A DNA stretch of 10,537 nt, taken from assembly GCA_002478145.1 (NCBI GenBank), contig DLMI01000026.1:1-10537 (forward strand), given 5' to 3'. A program made the translations under genes and the position numbers. Within the stretch, counting starts at the first letter, position 1. Each line of letters begins with the position of its first letter. This DNA comes from Acidobacteria bacterium UBA7540. Its GTDB lineage: Bacteria; Acidobacteriota; Terriglobia; UBA7540. The notes under the pieces were generated by a model. That model was given only the letters and a program-made list of their open reading frames with translations. It was not told the origin of the DNA and made no database searches. Of this stretch, positions 7,130 through 10,537 are shown in pieces.

Positions 7130-10117
7130 TTGAATCGCAGGAAATTCATGGAAGCGCTTGGAACATCAGCAATTTCTCCAGCGTGGATATTGGGGGGCGG
7201 AGGGGTTTTTGCGAGGCCGAATGGCGTCTCGCCCTCGAATGTCGGCCTCCCAACGGTTCAAGGAGGCGAGGCACCCCTCCCGCAGTCGTGGGACTGGCCA
7301 AGGCCGGTGCTTGTTCCATTGCCGAAAGAAGTCGCAGGTGTCCCCCAGCCTCTCGTGGACTTGGCCGGGACCTGGAAACTCACCACCTCTCCTCCTGCCG
7401 ACTTTTGGACGAATGGCGTTGATCCTGCTAACTGGTCTGACATCGCCGTCCCTGGCGAACTCACGGCGCAGGAAATACCGTTCGCAAGGGACAATGAGTT
7501 TGTTTATAAGCAGCAGGTGGAGATTCCCGCCGAGGCAAAAGGCAAGAAGATCCTCCTGCGCTTTGACGGTGTTTACAGTTACGCCCGGATTTGGGTGAAT
7601 GGGAGGTTTGTGAGAGACCACCATGGCGGCTTTACCTCTTGGGATTGCGACATTAGCGAGTGTGTAAGGCCCGGCCAAACCGCCTGGCTCACGGTGGGAG
7701 TAACCGATCGTTCCGATGAGATCTCCTATGCCAGCAACTATGCCAAGCACTCCATTGCGGGTATTTTGCGAAGTCTGAAGCTGGTGATTCTCCCTCCCGA
7801 TTACGTGGCGCGGTTGCACGTCGAAACCGACTTCGATTCGTCCTACCAGGACGCGCGCCTGAAAGTCATGGCTATGGTGTCGATCCATGCGGGGCGCGGG
7901 GTGAAGTTGAACCTGCATTTAGCGGACCCGCAGGGGAAAAGCCTCCCTTTGAACCCGGCTTCGGTGGCTTTTTCTCCAGACCGGCCGGAAGCGTCCCTGG
8001 AGATTCCGGTCGCTTCGCCCATGAAATGGGACGCCGAACATCCGCACCTCTACACCCTCGGAGCGGAGTTGATTGTTCATGCGTCCAGCGTGGAGAAGTT
8101 GGAAAGAAGGATCGGGTTCCGGAAAGTGGAGCGGCGGAGGAGCCAGCTTTACGTCAACGGGGACGCTGTGAAGCTACGCGGGGTGTGCCGGCACGATACT
8201 CACCCCTTGCTCGGGAGGGCAACCAAGCCGGAGCTTGATGAGGAGGATGCCGTTCTGCTGCGCGATGCCAATGTCAATTTTGTCAGGACCTCGCACTATC
8301 CTCCTACGGAAAGCTTTCTGGAAGCCTGCGACCGTCACGGGATTTACGTGGAAGAAGAATCGGCGGTGTGCTTCGTCGGGGAGCAATGGTCGGTAACGGG
8401 CGGTGGAACCGAATCGGATGCGGAATTCACTTCCCGCTACATGAACCAATTCGCCGAAATGATCGAACGAGACCGAAGTCATCCCTCGGTCATCTTTTGG
8501 TCATTGGGAAACGAGAGCCCGTGGGGATCGAACTTCCAAAAGGAACATGACTACGCCAAGCAGGAAGACACCTCGCGGCCTGTTATTTTCAGTTATCCTC
8601 GGACAGTGCCCCAAGGCGTGGATTGCTACGACCTTTTCAGCGAGCACTACCCAAAGTTTGATGGGGACTTAACCAGCAAAGATATCCCGAAGCTCAACGA
8701 CGAATCCTTGCACATTTCCTGTTACAACACCGAAACCTTGAAGCGCGACCCGGGGGTGAGGAACTTTTGGGGACAAAGCCTGAAGCGCTTCTGGGAAAAC
8801 TGTTATACCGCTGAGGGTTGTCTTGGTGGAGCGATTTGGGCCGGGTTTGAAGAGGTGTTCATGCTGCCGGGATCACCCGTGGGTTATGGCGAATGGGGAA
8901 TCGTAGATGGATGGCGCAGGCCAAAACCCGAGTATTGGCTTACCAAGAAGGCATATTCGCCCGTGCGCGTTCTAGAAGGGGAAATTGCTGGTCCGGGCTC
9001 GTGCAAACCGTTGGAGATTCCTATAAAGAACTGGTTTAACCACACAAACTTGAATGAGATCAAGATTGTCTGGCACGTCGGAAGTGACTCTGGGGAGATC
9101 AACAACTTATACCTAGTTCCTGGCGCGCAAGGGACAATTAGGATTCCCGCGCGTACTTGGCATAACGGGGACATTCTGAACCTGAAGTTCTACCGGGCAG
9201 GGGGAATTCTTGTTGACGAATTCAATCTGAGTAACGGGAAGCGAAAGAGGGTTTTTCCTGATGTGAAGGGTCCCGCACCGAAGGTAACTGAAGATTCGCA
9301 ATTTATTACTGTTCAACGCCCGGAGTTCAGGGTCGCTCTCAGCAAGAGAACGGGGCTTATAGCCGAAGGAGTGCTCCGAGGCAGCAAGATTATTGAAGGC
9401 GGGCCGTTCTTGAACTTCGGCTCATTAGCCTTGTTCCCCTGGTGGCCCACCAGTATTCGTCACTCCGCGACCGCCGACGAGGCCGTGATAACTCTGGTTG
9501 GAGCTTACATCGCTCGTCGCGGGGCGACAGAAGAGCGTATGGCCGCCGAGTTTGAGATCAGAATTGACGGCCAAGGGTTGATCACCACACAGTACACAAT
9601 TCACGACCGGCCCAAGGGAATTAGTGAAGTTGGGGTTGCTTATACACTCTCGAGCTCGGTCGACCGGCTGACGTGGGATCGAGAATCTTTATGGTCCAGT
9701 TATCCTTCTGATCATATTGGCCGGCCCCAAGGAACGGCTTTAAGGAATGTGGGAGGTCCAGTTGAAGCATACCGTACCACACCGATAAGGCCTTGGTCCC
9801 AAGACTCAAAGGATTTCTTCCTTTACGGGCCGGACGATCTTGGCGGCCGGGGCACGAACGACTTTAGGAGCCTGAAAGAGAACATTTGGCACGTCTCTTG
9901 TCTTTTGGCGGGAACAGATCTGCGAGTCCGAGCGGAATCTGACGGCTCGGCGGCCGTTCGAGTTGCAGTTTTACCAGACGGCAGGGTTCAGCTCAACATT
10001 AACAATCTGTGGGGGTATCCGGACCTGGACTGGGGGAACTACGAGCAACCCATTGCCTTAGAGCGGGGCTATAAGAATAGTGTGCGTATGCGTCTTACAA
10101 ACACCGATGCAGGCTAG
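7130..10117 (+). CDS. Exported glycoside hydrolase family 2 enzyme (beta-galactosidase-like)
   Basis: A 995-residue GH2 enzyme likely releasing terminal sugars from beta-linked glycans. A Tat-like signal NRRKFM begins at residue 2, followed by a hydrophobic stretch ending near VFARP. Domains in order: sugar-binding jelly roll (about 72-220), Ig-like domain (225-332), TIM barrel (333-610, with RGVCRHDTHP and VRTSHYPPTESF), a linking beta domain (610-715) and a region like the LacZ small-chain domain (722-990). The acid/base is E462 in SLGNES. The nucleophile is probably E525 in NDESLH, before CYNTETLKRDPG, an unusual context where relatives have EYAH-like sequence. Translation starts at TTG 7130, one base after the UroD-like stop. 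The gene ends in frame against intron-maturase sequence, and its TAG may come from that join. Beta-galactosidase, beta-glucuronidase or beta-mannosidase specificity cannot be decided. Confidence 0.9.
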   Translation: MNRRKFMEALGTSAISPAWILGGGGVFARPNGVSPSNVGLPTVQGGEAPLPQSWDWPRPVLVPLPKEVAGVPQPLVDLAGTWKLTTSPPADFWTNGVDPANWSDIAVPGELTAQEIPFARDNEFVYKQQVEIPAEAKGKKILLRFDGVYSYARIWVNGRFVRDHHGGFTSWDCDISECVRPGQTAWLTVGVTDRSDEISYASNYAKHSIAGILRSLKLVILPPDYVARLHVETDFDSSYQDARLKVMAMVSIHAGRGVKLNLHLADPQGKSLPLNPASVAFSPDRPEASLEIPVASPMKWDAEHPHLYTLGAELIVHASSVEKLERRIGFRKVERRRSQLYVNGDAVKLRGVCRHDTHPLLGRATKPELDEEDAVLLRDANVNFVRTSHYPPTESFLEACDRHGIYVEEESAVCFVGEQWSVTGGGTESDAEFTSRYMNQFAEMIERDRSHPSVIFWSLGNESPWGSNFQKEHDYAKQEDTSRPVIFSYPRTVPQGVDCYDLFSEHYPKFDGDLTSKDIPKLNDESLHISCYNTETLKRDPGVRNFWGQSLKRFWENCYTAEGCLGGAIWAGFEEVFMLPGSPVGYGEWGIVDGWRRPKPEYWLTKKAYSPVRVLEGEIAGPGSCKPLEIPIKNWFNHTNLNEIKIVWHVGSDSGEINNLYLVPGAQGTIRIPARTWHNGDILNLKFYRAGGILVDEFNLSNGKRKRVFPDVKGPAPKVTEDSQFITVQRPEFRVALSKRTGLIAEGVLRGSKIIEGGPFLNFGSLALFPWWPTSIRHSATADEAVITLVGAYIARRGATEERMAAEFEIRIDGQGLITTQYTIHDRPKGISEVGVAYTLSSSVDRLTWDRESLWSSYPSDHIGRPQGTALRNVGGPVEAYRTTPIRPWSQDSKDFFLYGPDDLGGRGTNDFRSLKENIWHVSCLLAGTDLRVRAESDGSAAVRVAVLPDGRVQLNINNLWGYPDLDWGNYEQPIALERGYKNSVRMRLTNTDAG

Positions 10118-10333
10118 TTTGTCTATTTCCAACACAGCTACCACACGACGTTTTCCCTGCTCGACCCTTGGGTGCGCATGCGGTTGCGCAGTATCCTCCG
10201 CAAGCGCCGGGGCGGGGAAGGCCGAGGACGAGGCCGGGATCATCAGCTCTGGCCGAACGCTTCCTTTGCCAAACGTGGGTTGTTCTCCTTGCTTACGGCC
10301 CATAATTTGGCCTGTCAATCCTCTCGCAGGTAA
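10118..10333 (+). pseudogene. C-terminal remnant of a group II intron reverse transcriptase/maturase
   Basis: Seventy-one codons, in the same frame as the GH2 gene and directly after its TAG, encode VYFQHSYHTTF, then LLDPWVRMRLRSILRKR, GRGRGRDHQLWPN, FAKRGLFSLLTAH and end CQSSRR. This is the familiar C-terminus of bacterial group II intron-encoded proteins (maturase/DNA-binding end). The reverse-transcriptase domain, some 350 residues, is absent upstream. Intron proteins have Gly-Trp-Phe just before the YF segment; here the bases read GGC TAG TTT, so the stop may be a mutated Trp codon of the intron. The fragment cannot act as a reverse transcriptase. The family match comes from recognising the pattern, not from a search. 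Confidence 0.72.
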
Positions 10334-10348
10334 CACCATCGACTGGAG

Positions 10349-10379
10349 AGCCGGATTCGGGAGAACCGCCTGTCCGGTT
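10349..10379 (+). ncRNA. Group II intron domain V-like hairpin
   Basis: AGCCGGA pairs with TCCGGTT (one G-U pair). Within, TTCGG and CCGCC flank a GAGAA loop, and a two-base TG bulge lies on the 3' side. The catalytic AGC triad is present at the 5' end. The hairpin begins 15 bases after the maturase stop, the expected position for domain V. One mismatch in the upper stem (T opposite C) suggests decay. Confidence 0.6.
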
Positions 10380-10537
10380 GTGTGTCCAGAAAAAGCTGGT
10401 GTGTTCAGTGGGAGGTAAACCCACCGAGGCAAAAGTCAGAACCTCGTAGCTTGGATAGCGGAGGGTAGGGAAACCGAATCTCTGAAACCTATCGACAAAG
10501 CCATCTTCAGGATGGTGAGCGAGTCATCGGGCCGTAA
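10380..10537 (+). other. Structured sequence after the intron remnant, cut by the window end
   Basis: These 158 bases hold several simple hairpins: GTGGG/CCCAC (10408-10424), CGAGG/CCTCG (10425-10446) and CCATC/GATGG (10501-10515). A + frame is open from just after a TAA at 10416-10418 to the window end and contains an ATG at 10512, but too little is present to name a protein. It could be domain VI and flank of the same intron, or the 5' part of another element. I do not recognise it with confidence. Confidence 0.35.

Noticed and set aside
7166..7918. Minus-strand frame of 250 codons inside the GH2 gene
   Set aside because: It is antisense to a clear GH2 sugar-binding domain and shows no motif of its own.
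10080..10418. 112-codon + frame across the GH2 end and intron remnant
   Set aside because: The maturase C-terminus is in another frame of the same DNA and is clearly recognisable; this frame is Cys/Ser/Ala-rich with no family resemblance.
1..10537. CRISPR array, tRNA or rRNA gene
   Set aside because: No regularly spaced direct repeats, tRNA-like cloverleaf with TTCRANNC box, or conserved rRNA sequence was seen on either strand by eye.

Overview
The window looks like a chromosomal piece from an Acidobacteria-type bacterium, probably from soil or a metagenome. The main clue is the first gene, a 1071-residue Oar-like TonB-dependent receptor with an N-terminal carboxypeptidase-regulatory-like domain and the motif DLPLNGR, a gene type greatly expanded in Acidobacteria. 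The neighbouring glycan-acting genes, GTG and TTG starts with clear Shine-Dalgarno sequences, and moderate-to-high GC fit the same picture. All recognised protein genes lie on the + strand.

Layout. Bases 1-146 hold a sigma70-like promoter with a perfect 24-bp palindrome of LacI-family operator type at the expected transcription start. Bases 198-3413 encode the receptor. A strong GC-rich hairpin follows (3435-3471). Bases 3600-4110 carry no convincing gene but contain several stable hairpins, best read on the minus strand, including a GAAA-tetraloop hairpin and a degenerate hairpin with group II intron domain V geometry. Bases 4147-6000 encode a secreted, divergent NodB/polysaccharide-deacetylase-like protein. 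After a 270-base gap comes a scar: the N-terminus of a secreted glycoside hydrolase family 2 protein (6273 to about 6522) fused out of frame to the C-terminal part of a uroporphyrinogen-decarboxylase-family gene (to 7128). One base later begins an intact 995-residue GH2 enzyme with a Tat-type signal (7130-10117). The window ends in group II intron debris: the last 71 codons of an intron maturase, a domain V-like hairpin, then more structured sequence running off the edge.

How it may work together. Receptor, deacetylase-like protein and GH2 enzymes suggest a polysaccharide-use locus: uptake of glycan pieces through the outer membrane, de-acylation outside the cytoplasm, and exo-hydrolysis by the GH2 enzyme. 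The LacI-type operator suggests sugar induction. The joint role is inferred from context. The substrate cannot be read from the sequence. I did not find a clear new system. The most unusual points are the chimeric GH2/UroD scar, the intron remnants on both sides of the hydrolase block, the in-frame join of the GH2 gene to maturase sequence, and the divergent deacetylase-like protein.
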